This document shows, in pieces, positions 16,337-25,936 of a DNA stretch of 64,000 bases. This stretch comes from Streptomyces sp. DT2A-34 (lineage in GTDB: Bacteria; Actinomycetota; Actinomycetes; Streptomycetales; Streptomycetaceae). Below the pieces are notes generated by a model. It did not search any database. It had not been told where the DNA came from and saw only the letters and a list, made by a program, of their open reading frames with translations. Position numbers and translations under genes: made by a program. Position 1 is the stretch's first letter, and every line of letters begins with the position of its first letter. The DNA is taken from contig NZ_JASTWJ010000001.1 of assembly GCF_030499515.1 (NCBI RefSeq), positions 5,250,001 to 5,314,000 of the forward strand, read 5' to 3'.

Positions 16337-18748
16337 GTGTCGTCTCTCGCGTTGTACCGCCGCTATCGCCCGGAGTCGTTCGCCGAGGTCATCGGGCAGG
16401 AGCATGTCACCGACCCGCTGCAGCAGGCGCTGCGGAACAACCGGGTCAATCACGCGTACCTGTTCAGCGGGCCGCGTGGCTGCGGCAAGACGACCAGCGC
16501 GCGGATCCTCGCGCGGTGTCTGAACTGCGAACAGGGCCCTACGCCGACCCCGTGCGGCCAGTGCCAGTCCTGCCAGGACCTGGCTCGCAACGGGCCCGGT
16601 TCCATCGACGTCATCGAGATCGACGCGGCGTCCCACGGTGGTGTGGACGATGCGCGTGAGCTGCGGGAGAAGGCCTTCTTCGGGCCCGCGAGCAGCCGCT
16701 ACAAGATCTACATCATCGACGAGGCCCACATGGTCACGTCGGCCGGCTTCAACGCGCTGCTGAAGGTCGTCGAGGAGCCGCCCGAGCATCTGAAGTTCAT
16801 CTTCGCCACGACCGAGCCCGAGAAGGTCATCGGGACCATCCGGTCGCGGACCCATCACTACCCCTTCCGGCTCGTCCCGCCGGGCACTCTGCGGGACTAC
16901 CTCGCCGACGTGTGCGGCCGCGAGAACATCCCGGTCGAGGAAGGTGTGCTGCCGCTCGTCGTGCGCGCGGGAGCGGGGTCCGTGCGTGACTCCATGTCCG
17001 TCATGGACCAGCTGCTCGCCGGAGCGAGGGAGGAGGGCGTCACGTATGCCATGGCCACCTCTCTGCTCGGGTACACCGACGGGTCGCTGCTCGACTCCGT
17101 CGTGGAAGCCTTCGCGACCGGTGACGGCGCCGCCGCCTTCGAGGTCGTGGACCGTGTCATCGAGGGGGGCAACGATCCCCGGCGGTTCGTCGCCGACCTG
17201 CTGGAGCGGCTGCGGGATCTCGTCATCCTCGCCGCCGTGCCGGATGCCGTCGAGAAGGGGCTCATCGATGCCCCCGCCGATGTCCTGGAGCGCATGCAGG
17301 CCCAGGCCGGCACCTTCGGCGCCGCCGAACTGAGCCGTGCCGCCGACCTCGTCAACGCGGGGCTGACCGAGATGCGCGGGGCTACCTCGCCCCGGCTCCA
17401 GCTCGAGCTGATCTGCGCGCGCGTGATGCTGCCCGCGGCGTACGGGGACGAGCGTTCCGTGATGGCCCGGCTCGACCGGCTGGAGCGGGGCGTGAACTTC
17501 TCACCGGCCGCGGGCGCTGGCCTGCCCCCGATGGGGTACGTGCCCGGTCCTGACGCCCACGCGGGAGCGGCCGCCGAGCCGGTTCCGCCGGGTGGCGGGC
17601 CTGCCGCGGCCCGGGCGGCCGTACGGGCTTCTGGGGCGCCCGCGACCCCGGCCGCCGCGACCCCCGCCGCCGCGCCCCCGGCCGCCGCGACTCCCGCTGC
17701 CGGAGCCGGTGCGCCGACGGCCGGTACGGGCGGTACGGCCGCTCCCGCTCCGGCGGGTCAGGGTGCGCCCACGGATCAGGCCATGTCCCCGCCCTCGGCC
17801 CCCGGCCGGCCGCCGACGCAGAGCGGTCAGCAGCCTCAGCCACCGCAGGCTCCGCCCACCCGGGCGCCCGCGCCCGCACCGGCCGCACCGCCCCCGGCCG
17901 CCACGCCCGGCGCATGGCCCACAGCCGCCCCCACAGGTGGTGGCCGGCGCCCCGGCGGCTGGCCCACGGCAACCCCGGCGGGCGGCGGCGCCCAGTCCCC
18001 CCAGGCAGCGCCGAGCGGCACCCCGACGCCCCCACCCACACCGCAGCCCGCGGCGCCCACGCCCACGCCCGGCGCGGCACCGGCCTACGCGGCCCCGAGC
18101 GGCGGCCTCGACCCCCGCATGCTCTGGCCCAACATCCTGGAGGCGGTCAAGAACCGTCGCCGCTTCACCTGGATCCTGCTCAGCCAGAACGCCCAGGTGA
18201 CCGGCTTCGACGGCACCACCCTCCAACTCGGCTTCGTCAACGCGGGCGCGCGCGACAACTTCGTGAGCAGCGGCAGCGAGGACGTCCTGCGACAGGCGCT
18301 GGCCGAGCAGTTCAACGTCCAGTGGAAGATCGAGGCGATCATCGACCCGTCGGGCGGAGGCTCGGCTCCCCCGTCGCCGGGCGGTTCCTCCGGCTTCGGC
18401 GGCGGTGGTGGCGGGGCCGGCGGCGGCTTCGGCGGAGGCGGCACCGGCGGATACGGCGGTGGCGGCAACAGTGGCTACGGCGGTGGCGGTACGACCACCC
18501 AGCGCCCGGCTCCGCCCCAGCCGACGCCCACCCCGCCCCCCGCGGCCCCGGCGGCCCCGGCGCCGAACGCTGCCCCCACCTCGGCACCCCAGCCTCCCTC
18601 CGCCCCGGAGCCCCGGCCCCCGGTGTCCATCGAGGACGACATCCCGGAGGACGACGACCCCGACCTCAACGAGTCGGCCCTGTCCGGCTACGAACTGATC
18701 GTGCGGGAGCTGGGGGCGACGGTGGTGGAGCAGTTCACGAACGACTAG
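16337..18748 (+). CDS. dnaX: DNA polymerase III subunit gamma/tau
   Basis: 803 residues from GTG 16337 (VSSLALYRRYRPESF is the usual DnaX start). The clamp-loader ATPase is complete: Walker A GPRGCGKTTSAR (about residue 45), four-Cys zinc module CLNC...CGQCQSC (about 60-80), Walker B IIDEAH (about 124), and sensor FATTEPEKV. Domain III ends near residue 380. A long Ala/Pro-rich linker (about 390-590) follows, then a tau-type C-terminal domain (about 590-660) and a Gly-rich segment with FGGGGTGGYGGGG. The product loads the sliding clamp and bridges polymerase and helicase. Larger than E. coli tau because of the linker, as is normal in Streptomyces. Confidence 0.97.
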   Translation: MSSLALYRRYRPESFAEVIGQEHVTDPLQQALRNNRVNHAYLFSGPRGCGKTTSARILARCLNCEQGPTPTPCGQCQSCQDLARNGPGSIDVIEIDAASHGGVDDARELREKAFFGPASSRYKIYIIDEAHMVTSAGFNALLKVVEEPPEHLKFIFATTEPEKVIGTIRSRTHHYPFRLVPPGTLRDYLADVCGRENIPVEEGVLPLVVRAGAGSVRDSMSVMDQLLAGAREEGVTYAMATSLLGYTDGSLLDSVVEAFATGDGAAAFEVVDRVIEGGNDPRRFVADLLERLRDLVILAAVPDAVEKGLIDAPADVLERMQAQAGTFGAAELSRAADLVNAGLTEMRGATSPRLQLELICARVMLPAAYGDERSVMARLDRLERGVNFSPAAGAGLPPMGYVPGPDAHAGAAAEPVPPGGGPAAARAAVRASGAPATPAAATPAAAPPAAATPAAGAGAPTAGTGGTAAPAPAGQGAPTDQAMSPPSAPGRPPTQSGQQPQPPQAPPTRAPAPAPAAPPPAATPGAWPTAAPTGGGRRPGGWPTATPAGGGAQSPQAAPSGTPTPPPTPQPAAPTPTPGAAPAYAAPSGGLDPRMLWPNILEAVKNRRRFTWILLSQNAQVTGFDGTTLQLGFVNAGARDNFVSSGSEDVLRQALAEQFNVQWKIEAIIDPSGGGSAPPSPGGSSGFGGGGGGAGGGFGGGGTGGYGGGGNSGYGGGGTTTQRPAPPQPTPTPPPAAPAAPAPNAAPTSAPQPPSAPEPRPPVSIEDDIPEDDDPDLNESALSGYELIVRELGATVVEQFTND

Positions 18749-18900
18749 CGGGGCCTCTCGGGCCCTGGCCCAAGAGGACCAGGCCCAGGCATTTCGGCCC
18801 GGCCGGTCAGCCTCTCCGGCGATCCAGGACCGCCCGGGAATTGGAGGAACGTACAGCTCACCAACCCCCGGCCCCTCATCGCCCCGCACAAAAACCCCGT

Positions 18901-18906
18901 TAGGCT
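18901..18906 (+). promoter_or_regulatory. -10-like box for leaderless purD
   Basis: TAGGCT followed by GACCCCC and then the GTG start at 18914; no ribosome site in between. Confidence 0.5.
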
Positions 18907-18913
18907 GACCCCC

Positions 18914-20167
18914 GTGAAGGTCCTCGTCATCGGTAACGGCGCCCGCGAACACGCCCTGTGCCGCTCCCTGTCCCTCGCCCCCGACGTCACCGCGCTGCAC
19001 TGCGCCCCCGGCAACGCCGGTATCGCCGAGGTCGCCGAGCTGCACCAGGTCGACGCCCTCGACGGCGCGGCCGTATCCGCGCTGGCCACGGAGCTCGGCG
19101 CCGACCTCGTGGTCGTAGGGCCGGAGGCGCCGCTCGTCGCCGGGGTCGCCGACGCCGTACGCGAGGCGGGCATCCCCGTCTTCGGGCCCTCCAAGGAGGC
19201 GGCGCAGCTCGAGGGCTCCAAGGCGTTCGCGAAGGACGTGATGGCGGCGGCCGGGGTGCCCACGGCACGGTCGTACGTCTGCACCACGCCCGACGAGGTC
19301 GCCGACGCCCTCGACGCCTTCGGCGCTCCGTACGTCGTCAAGGACGACGGCCTCGCCGCCGGCAAGGGCGTCGTCGTCACCGGTGACATCGAGGCCGCCA
19401 AGGCGCACGCCGCCGGGTGCGAGCGCGTCGTCATCGAGGAGTTCCTCGACGGCCCCGAGGTCTCCCTCTTCGCCATCACCGACGGCGAGACAGTCGTCCC
19501 GCTCCAGCCCGCCCAGGACTTCAAGCGGGCGCTGGACGGCGACGAGGGCCCGAACACCGGCGGCATGGGCGCGTACTCCCCGCTCCCGTGGGCCGACCCG
19601 AAGCTGGTCGAGGAGGTCATGGAGACGGTCCTGCAGCCGACCGTCGACGAGATGCGCCGCCGCGGCGCCCCGTTCTCCGGCCTGCTCTACGCCGGGCTCG
19701 CGATCACCTCGCGCGGCGTCCGCGTCATCGAGTTCAACGCCCGCTTCGGCGACCCCGAGACCCAGGTCGTCCTGGCCCGCCTGAAGACGCCGCTGGCCGG
19801 CGTCCTGCTGGCCGCCGCCAAGGGCGACCTCGCCGATCTGGCGCCCCTGCGCTGGAGCGACGACGCCGCGGTCACCGTGGTCGTCGCCTCGCACAACTAC
19901 CCCGGCACCCCGCGCACCGGCGACCCGATCACCGGCCTCGACGAGGTCGCCGCCGAGGACGCCCCGCACGCCTACGTCCTGCACGCCGGCACCAAGCGCG
20001 ACGGCGACGCCATCGTCAGCGCCGGCGGCCGCGTCCTGTCCGTCACGGCGACCGGCAAGGACCTCACCCAGGCCCGCGACCGCGCGTACAAGGCCGTGGC
20101 CCGTATCGAGCTCGACGGCTCCCAGCACCGTACGGACATCGCGGCGAAGGCGGCGGAGGAGGCGTAA
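18914..20167 (+). CDS. purD: Phosphoribosylamine-glycine ligase (GAR synthetase)
   Basis: 417 residues from GTG 18914. The start [15 protein letters not shown] and the ATP-grasp motifs [25 protein letters not shown] and [12 protein letters not shown] are diagnostic of PurD. It catalyses step 2 of de novo purine synthesis: ATP plus phosphoribosylamine plus glycine gives glycinamide ribonucleotide. Full family length. It lies after dnaX and ahead of purC, with two unrelated genes between. Confidence 0.97.
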   Translation: MKVLVIGNGAREHALCRSLSLAPDVTALHCAPGNAGIAEVAELHQVDALDGAAVSALATELGADLVVVGPEAPLVAGVADAVREAGIPVFGPSKEAAQLEGSKAFAKDVMAAAGVPTARSYVCTTPDEVADALDAFGAPYVVKDDGLAAGKGVVVTGDIEAAKAHAAGCERVVIEEFLDGPEVSLFAITDGETVVPLQPAQDFKRALDGDEGPNTGGMGAYSPLPWADPKLVEEVMETVLQPTVDEMRRRGAPFSGLLYAGLAITSRGVRVIEFNARFGDPETQVVLARLKTPLAGVLLAAAKGDLADLAPLRWSDDAAVTVVVASHNYPGTPRTGDPITGLDEVAAEDAPHAYVLHAGTKRDGDAIVSAGGRVLSVTATGKDLTQARDRAYKAVARIELDGSQHRTDIAAKAAEEA

Positions 20168-20504
20168 AAAGCGCCCGCGCCCACCGCATCCAGACAATCC
20201 GCCCCCGCGCAAGACAACCCCGCAGGCCCCGAATCCGTCTCAGGATTCGGGGCCTGGTCCATGCCGGGATCAGGGGCCTGATCCTCGCTGTCCGTCATCC
20301 ACCTTTCCCCAAAGCCATTCCATCGAGTGACTGCTGCCCCATCCGGCTGACGTGGGCCGGAGCCCCAACTAGGGTGCGGCGCAAGCGTTCCGGCACTTGG
20401 CCCACCGGCATTGCGATGTCAGTGGCGGGTGCCACAGTGGGGGAGTGAGCAAAGCCAGGACAGTTCGGACAGCCAGGGCAGCGGGGAGGGGGTGAGGTCC
20501 GGCC
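20168..20504. other. Intergenic spacer with purD terminator
   Basis: Apart from the hairpin at 20223-20256 and the ribosome site GGGAGG near 20487, nothing is recognised in this 337-bp spacer. Confidence 0.6.
20223..20256 (+). terminator. Terminator after purD
   Basis: Perfect 14-bp arms CAGGCCCCGAATCC and complement, 6-nt loop GTCTCA. Confidence 0.8.
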
Positions 20505-22361
20505 GTGACCGGTATCGGTGTGGAGGTGGGTGCGCAGTCCGCGCGTGCCCGGGCCCTCGCGGTGCTGCGCATCCGCAGCCGCGCGCTCGCCGTCGCCCTG
20601 CTCCCCGCGGCGGTCGCCGTGGTGCTGCTCGTCGGCGCCTCCACCGGCCACCTCGTCGGCCCGGGCTGGCACGCCGCCCGCTGGGTGGTGACCCCCGTCG
20701 CCGTCCTCGTCCTGCTCGCCGCCGCCGGTATCGCCCTGGTCGTCGCCCGCGCCCGCCCCGCCGTCAGCCCCACGGTCCCGATAGCCGAGGAGCAGGCCCC
20801 GGACCTGTACCGGATGGTGCGCGACCTCGCCGACCGCCTGGGCGTCCCCGCCCCGTCCGCGATAGCGCTCACCCCGGACTGCGACAGCTGGCTGGAGGAC
20901 CGCACCCATCCGTCCCACGGCCCGCCCCCGGCCGAGGACCGCGACGAGCACGAGGTCAACGGCCTGCGCGGCGGAAGCACCCACGGCGCCCACCGCCGTA
21001 CGCCCGCCGCCCCCGTCCTGGTCATCGGCTCCCCGTTCCTGTGGTGGATGCGCGTCGGCGAGCTGCGTGCGGTCCTCGCTCCGGTGGTCGCCGGTACGGG
21101 ACCTTCCGCGCACCCGGACATAGCCCAGGCCCGGCGCTTCGTCCGGGGCCTGGACGCCGCCGTGGCCGTCGCCTCGACGCGCGGCCGTTGCCCCGGCTCG
21201 CGGGCGGTGTGCGCGGGCGTCGGCTGGGTCGCGCGGCTGCTGCTGCGCAGCAGCCGGGAGCACGCCACCCAGATGGAGCGGGGGGTGGCCAGCGCCGCCG
21301 CCGAGCGTGCACAGGCTGTGGATTACGGACTGCGGATCGTCGCCCAGGAACAGGTCGGGCTGGCGTACGCCGGCTGGGACCGGCTGCTCACCCGCGTGGC
21401 GCTGCCCGCCTGGCGGATGGGCCGCTGGCCGTCCCGGCTGGACGCGGGCGTCGTCGCTGCCCTCACCGAGCTGTCCCGCCGGGACCGCCTGGCCGAGGGC
21501 TTCGCGTCCCGGCTGGGCGAGCGCCCCGCGTGTGACCTGCTCGAAGAGCCCGGCGTGGTCGACGAGGCCGCCTCACTCCTCGCGGCCCGCCTCTTCCACG
21601 GCGGCCCGGCCGAGTCCGGCCCGGACTGGTCCCCGGTGGGCTGGCAGGAGTACCCGGAGGAGGTCGTCGACCGGAAATGGCGCACCGACGCGGCCCGCCT
21701 CCACCGCGTCCTCGACGCCCTCGGCGTCCGCCGCACCACCGACGGCACACCCCCGGAGGCGAGCGGCCCGACCCTGGCCCGCGTCATGGACCACCTCTCG
21801 GCCGACCACCTCGCGATCCCACCGGACTCCAGGACCGCCCGGCCCGCCGACACCCATGCCGACGCCGACCCCGGCCAGGCCCCCGCCGTCCCGCCCCGAC
21901 CCCCGAAGCCGCCCAAGGCCCCCTACGCGGCCATGTCCGAGGACGACTCCTCCGACGACCAGGAAACCGAGCGGAGCTCCGCTCTCGCCGCCGGTCTGAC
22001 CGCCGAACTGGCCCGCGAAGAGGCCGCCGCGCCCGCGGAGCAGACGGCGTCCCCCGACCCCGGCAGCACCCTCCTGGACATCGGCGCGCTCCCCCTCTTC
22101 CCGCTCCAGCCACCCCGCACCGCCCGCGAGTTGCTCACCGACCACGTCACGGCGATGGTGTGCTGCGCCGCGATGGACACCGCGGGTGCCGCCCCGGGCC
22201 TGGACTGGCTCGACGGCCCCACGCTCCTCATCGACGGCGAGAGAGCGGCCGACCTGACCCCCAGAGTCCTCAGCCTCATCGAGGACGGCGATCCGGTGCC
22301 GCTGCGCGCCTGGCTGGTGGAGTCGGGGATACGCCCGGAGAAGCCGGTGCGCCTGGTCTGA
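20505..22361 (+). CDS. Membrane protein with degenerate M48-type peptidase-like domain
   Basis: 618 residues from GTG 20505. Two membrane helices near the N-terminus (about 27-50 and 58-82) are followed by APDLYRMVRDLADRLGVPAP and later PFLWWMRVGELRAVLAPVVA. That order and spacing mimic M48 (HtpX-like) peptidases, where El-x-aVlaHElaH carries the zinc site; here the HExxH motif is absent (ELRAVLAPVVAGTG). It is therefore probably a non-catalytic relative. The C-terminal half is Pro-rich and ends in an acidic-hydrophobic helical part. Function unknown; no operon partner is evident. Confidence 0.6.
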   Translation: MTGIGVEVGAQSARARALAVLRIRSRALAVALLPAAVAVVLLVGASTGHLVGPGWHAARWVVTPVAVLVLLAAAGIALVVARARPAVSPTVPIAEEQAPDLYRMVRDLADRLGVPAPSAIALTPDCDSWLEDRTHPSHGPPPAEDRDEHEVNGLRGGSTHGAHRRTPAAPVLVIGSPFLWWMRVGELRAVLAPVVAGTGPSAHPDIAQARRFVRGLDAAVAVASTRGRCPGSRAVCAGVGWVARLLLRSSREHATQMERGVASAAAERAQAVDYGLRIVAQEQVGLAYAGWDRLLTRVALPAWRMGRWPSRLDAGVVAALTELSRRDRLAEGFASRLGERPACDLLEEPGVVDEAASLLAARLFHGGPAESGPDWSPVGWQEYPEEVVDRKWRTDAARLHRVLDALGVRRTTDGTPPEASGPTLARVMDHLSADHLAIPPDSRTARPADTHADADPGQAPAVPPRPPKPPKAPYAAMSEDDSSDDQETERSSALAAGLTAELAREEAAAPAEQTASPDPGSTLLDIGALPLFPLQPPRTARELLTDHVTAMVCCAAMDTAGAAPGLDWLDGPTLLIDGERAADLTPRVLSLIEDGDPVPLRAWLVESGIRPEKPVRLV

Positions 22362-22630
22362 CGGCTGTTTCACGCCGTATGCGGTCGGAAGCCCCGGTTC
22401 CACTTTCGGCCAATTCGCAACGAATAGTGACAGCGTGCGTGCGTAATGTGATGTGCTGGGATCGATAGCGCACATGGCAAGGGCTTGCGACATACGACAG
22501 CCGCACAAAAGCCCGCGTCACATGACGGAAACCGCAAGCAGACCGCGAGCACGCCGCAAGCGCATACAGCGCTCGCACCACACACAACGCTCGATGCACC
22601 ACCACGGGGGAACGAGGGAGGGGTAGGGCC

Positions 22631-24118
22631 ATGGGGGAGCAGATCCGCCGCTGGGAGTCGGGAGCACTCGCGCATGCCGTGACGGACCCCTTCGGCCAGG
22701 GCCCCGTCCCCTGGCTGCGCGGCAATGTGACGTACTTCGACGACACCGGCCAGGTCGTCCCCTGGTACGTCGACGGCCAGGCCCACCCGCCGACCGCGGA
22801 CACCCCGAGGGTCCCCGCCCCCCGAAGCGCCGGCCCCCGCTCCGCCGACGACGTACACCGCCAGATCAAGGGCTTCACGTCGACCGGCGCGGTCGCCCCC
22901 GGCGAGGCCGTCGACTTCCACATCACCGTCGACCCGCCCCAGGAATTCGCCGTCGACGTCTACCGCATCGGCCACTACGGCGGCGACGGCGCCGCCAAGA
23001 TCACCACCAGCCCCCGCCTCTCCGGCATCGTCCAGCCCCCGCCGCTCACCGCCGACCGCACGGTGTCCTGCCACCACTGGTGGCTGTCCTGGCGCCTCCA
23101 GGTCCCCTCGTACTGGAGCATCGGCGCCTACGTCGCCGTCCTCACCACGGCCGACGGCTACCGCTCCCACATCCCCTTCACCGTGCGCGACAACCACCCC
23201 GCTGACCTGCTCCTGCTCCTCCCCGACGTCACCTGGCAGGCGTACAACCTCTACCCCGAGGACGGCCGCATCGGCGCCAGCCTCTACCACGCCTGGGACG
23301 AGGACGGCCGCCTGCTGGGCGAGGCCGACGCCGCCACGACGGTCTCCTTCGACCGCCCGTACGCGGGCGCGGGCCTGCCCCTGCACGTCGGCCACGCCTA
23401 CGACTTCATCCGCTGGGCCGAGCGCTACGGCTACGACATCGCCTACGCCGACGCCCGCGACCTGCACGCGGGCCACGTCGACCCCACCCGCTACCGCGGC
23501 CTGGTCTTCCCCGGCCACGACGAGTACTGGTCGACGAACATGCGCCGCACGGTGGAGATCGCCCGGGAGAACGGCACGTCGCTCGTCTTCCTCTCCGCCA
23601 ACTCCATGTACTGGCAAGTGGAGTTGGGCCCGTCCCCGTCCGGCGTCCCCGACCGCCTGATGACCTGCCGCAAACGCCAGGGGCCGGGCCGCCCGGTGCT
23701 CTGGCGCGAGATCGACCGCCCCGAGCAGGAGCTGATCGGCATCCAGTACGCGGGCCAGGTCCCCGAGCCGCACCCCCTGATCGTCCGCAACGCCGACCAC
23801 TGGCTGTGGGAGGCGACCGGCGCCCACGAGGGCGACGAGATCGCGGGCCTGGTCGCCGGCGAGGCCGACCGCTACTTCCCGCGCACCCCGCTCCCGGACC
23901 ACGACGAGCGCATCCTGCTCGCCCACTCCCCGTACACCGACCGCGAGGGCGCCCTCCGCCACCAGGAGACGTCCCTGTACCGCGCCCCCTCCGGCGCCCT
24001 GGTCTTCGCCTCGGGAACCTTCGCCTGGTCCCCGGCGCTGGACCGCCCGGGCCACGTAGACGCCCGTGTCCAGCGCGCCACCGCCAACCTCCTGGACCGC
24101 ATCTGTAAACGTGACTGA
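22631..24118 (+). CDS. N,N-dimethylformamidase beta subunit-like protein
   Basis: 495 residues, ATG 22631 preceded by GAGGGG. The first part (about 60-190) is beta-rich with VDVYRIGHYGGDGA, the usual start of this family. The second part contains WQAYNLYPEDG, YDFIRWAERYGYDI, GHDEYWSTNMR and SANSMYWQV, features of the DMFA2-like C-terminal domain. Known members form the large subunit of iron-dependent dimethylformamidase; most actinobacterial homologues have no proven substrate. No small (alpha) subunit gene is nearby, so DMF hydrolysis is not assured. A Crp-like palindrome overlaps the 3' end. Confidence 0.75.
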   Translation: MGEQIRRWESGALAHAVTDPFGQGPVPWLRGNVTYFDDTGQVVPWYVDGQAHPPTADTPRVPAPRSAGPRSADDVHRQIKGFTSTGAVAPGEAVDFHITVDPPQEFAVDVYRIGHYGGDGAAKITTSPRLSGIVQPPPLTADRTVSCHHWWLSWRLQVPSYWSIGAYVAVLTTADGYRSHIPFTVRDNHPADLLLLLPDVTWQAYNLYPEDGRIGASLYHAWDEDGRLLGEADAATTVSFDRPYAGAGLPLHVGHAYDFIRWAERYGYDIAYADARDLHAGHVDPTRYRGLVFPGHDEYWSTNMRRTVEIARENGTSLVFLSANSMYWQVELGPSPSGVPDRLMTCRKRQGPGRPVLWREIDRPEQELIGIQYAGQVPEPHPLIVRNADHWLWEATGAHEGDEIAGLVAGEADRYFPRTPLPDHDERILLAHSPYTDREGALRHQETSLYRAPSGALVFASGTFAWSPALDRPGHVDARVQRATANLLDRICKRD

Positions 24119-24125
24119 GCTCACG
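24110..24125. promoter_or_regulatory. Crp-type palindrome upstream of purC
   Basis: CGTGA-CTGAGC-TCACG, perfect 5-bp arms, matching the core GTGA-N6-TCAC. It overlaps the stop codon of the upstream gene and lies 153 bp before purC. Confidence 0.4.
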
Positions 24126-24277
24126 TACGCCCACGTCACCGCCCCTTTCGACCCCACCCCACCCCAAGGGCGATCCCCGGCATACGGGAGAATCGAGCCA
24201 CTTGGCCCGCCCGTCTCCCACCACCGCCCTATTCGAGCCCTGCGGGCGCCCCTTTCGTTCAACCACGGGGAGGAACC

Positions 24278-25177
24278 GTGTCCGGATTCGTAGAAAAGCC
24301 CGAGCCGCTCCAGGTTCCGGGCTTGGTACACCTGCACACCGGCAAGGTGCGCGACCTGTACCAGAACGAGGCGGGCGACCTCGTGATGGTCGCCAGCGAT
24401 CGCATCTCGGCGTACGACTGGGTGCTCCCCACCGAGATCCCCGACAAGGGCCGCGTCCTCACGCAGCTCTCCCTGTGGTGGTTCGACCAGATCGCCGACC
24501 TGATCCCCAACCACGTCCTGAGCACCGACCTGCCCGCCGGCGCCCCCGCCGACTGGGCGGGCCGCACCCTCGTCTGCAAGTCGCTCCAGATGGTCCCCGT
24601 GGAGGCCGTGGCCCGCGGCTACCTCACCGGCTCCGGCCTGGTCGAGTACAAAGAGTCCCGTACCGTCTGCGGCCTCGCCCTCCCCGAAGGCCTCGTCGAC
24701 GGGTCCGAGCTCCCCGCTCCGATCTTCACCCCGGCCACCAAGGCGGCCGTCGGCGAGCACGACGAGAACGTCTCCTACGAGGAGGTCGCCCGCCAGGTCG
24801 GCGCCGACACCGCCGCCCAGCTGCGCCAGGCGACGCTCGCCGTCTACTCCCGTGGCCGGGACATCGCCCGTGACCGCGGCATCATCCTCGCGGACACCAA
24901 GTTCGAGTTCGGCTTCGAGGGGGAGAGGCTGGTCATCGCCGACGAGGTCCTCACTCCGGATTCGTCCCGCTTCTGGCCGGCCGACCAGTGGGAGCCGGGC
25001 CGCGCGCAGCCGTCGTACGACAAGCAGTTCGTCCGCGACTGGCTGACCTCGCCGGCCTCCGGCTGGGACCGCAAGAGCGAGCAGCCCCCGCCGCCGCTGC
25101 CCCAGGAGGTCGTGGACGCGACGCGGGCGAAGTACGTGGAGGCATACGAGCGCCTGACGGGCACGAGCTGGTCCTAG
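24278..25177 (+). CDS. purC: SAICAR synthetase
   Basis: 299 residues from GTG 24278 with GGGGAGGAA upstream. LYQNEAGDLVMVASDRISAY, VEAVARGYLTGSG and DTKFEFGFEG are PurC motifs. It joins CAIR with aspartate using ATP in purine synthesis. Length matches the longer (about 300-residue) PurC form. A strong terminator follows immediately. Confidence 0.97.
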   Translation: MSGFVEKPEPLQVPGLVHLHTGKVRDLYQNEAGDLVMVASDRISAYDWVLPTEIPDKGRVLTQLSLWWFDQIADLIPNHVLSTDLPAGAPADWAGRTLVCKSLQMVPVEAVARGYLTGSGLVEYKESRTVCGLALPEGLVDGSELPAPIFTPATKAAVGEHDENVSYEEVARQVGADTAAQLRQATLAVYSRGRDIARDRGIILADTKFEFGFEGERLVIADEVLTPDSSRFWPADQWEPGRAQPSYDKQFVRDWLTSPASGWDRKSEQPPPPLPQEVVDATRAKYVEAYERLTGTSWS

Positions 25178-25190
25178 CGCGGAAACCGCG

Positions 25191-25220
25191 AAGCCCCCGG
25201 CCGAAACCGGGGGCTTTTTG
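25191..25220. terminator. Terminator after purC
   Basis: AAGCCCCCGG, loop CCGAAA, CCGGGGGCTT then TTT. It also ends the minus-strand tRNA-Gly. Confidence 0.9.
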
Positions 25221-25222
25221 TC

Positions 25223-25298
25223 TGGAGCGGACGACGAGGCTCGAACTCGCGACCTCAACCTTGGCAAGGTTGCGCTCTACCAACTGAGCTACGTCCGC
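25223..25298 (-). tRNA. tRNA-Gly(GCC), CCA encoded
   Basis: Minus strand GCGGACGTAGCTCAGTTGGT start; anticodon loop TTGCCAA gives GCC; normal GTTCGAG T-loop; CCA encoded (25223-25225). Confidence 0.95.
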
Positions 25299-25321
25299 AG
25301 TGCGCCGTGGCGCGAGAGCAA

Positions 25322-25936
25322 CTATACCCAACCTCGCTCCCGCGCGAGACGCACTGCCGCGTGCCGGTTCTCCGCCCCGAGCTTGGAGACGGCCGACGAC
25401 AGATAGTTCCGCACGGTCCCCTGCGACAGCGCGGCCCGCTCCGCGATCTCCGCGACAGGCGCCCCGTCGGCGGCGAGTTCCAGCACCTCGGCCTCCCGCG
25501 CGGTCAGCGGCGAGTCCCCGGCGGCGATGGCGTCGGCGGCCAACTCCGGATCGACGTAACGGTTTCCGGCGTGCACGGTACGGATGATCTCGGCGAGCCG
25601 CTGAGCGCTGACGGTCTTCGGGACGAACCCCCGCACACCCGCCTCAAGGGCCCGCTTCAGATGCCCGGGCCGCCCGTGACTGGTCACGATCAACACCTTG
25701 CAGCCGGGCAGCTCGGCCCGCAGGGATGTGGCGACCTTCACACCGTCCGCGCCGGGCATCTGAAGATCGAGGACGGCGACATCGGGTTCGTGCGCGAGGG
25801 CCATCGCCAGCGCCTCCGGCCCGCTCGCCGCCTCGGCGACGATCACGAGGTCGTCCTCCAGCGACAGCAGCGTGGCGAGCGCACCCCGGATCAGATGCTC
25901 GTCGTCGGCGAGCAGGAGCCGTACGGGCCCGGTCAT
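25322..25936 (-). CDS. NarL/FixJ family response regulator (DesR-like)
   Basis: 204 residues. Receiver domain with LLLADDEHLIRGAL (acidic pocket), phospho-Asp in VAVLDLQMPG (about residue 56), and switch VTSHGRPGHL, KT near FVPKTVS. A LuxR-type helix-turn-helix at the C-terminus has LTAREAEVLELAADGAP and GTVRNYLSSAVSKLGA. Its start overlaps the 3' end of the sensor gene (ATGA, 25933-25936), so the pair is co-translated. With the adjacent ABC exporter this forms a four-gene module typical of membrane-stress or antibiotic response; the target promoter is probably upstream of the ABC genes. Confidence 0.93.
   Translation of the reverse strand: MTGPVRLLLADDEHLIRGALATLLSLEDDLVIVAEAASGPEALAMALAHEPDVAVLDLQMPGADGVKVATSLRAELPGCKVLIVTSHGRPGHLKRALEAGVRGFVPKTVSAQRLAEIIRTVHAGNRYVDPELAADAIAAGDSPLTAREAEVLELAADGAPVAEIAERAALSQGTVRNYLSSAVSKLGAENRHAAVRLARERGWV

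Noticed and set aside
17501..20212. 903-codon minus-strand open frame opposite dnaX and purD
   Set aside because: Shadow of high-GC coding sequence; the product has no recognisable domain and spans two real genes and their terminator.
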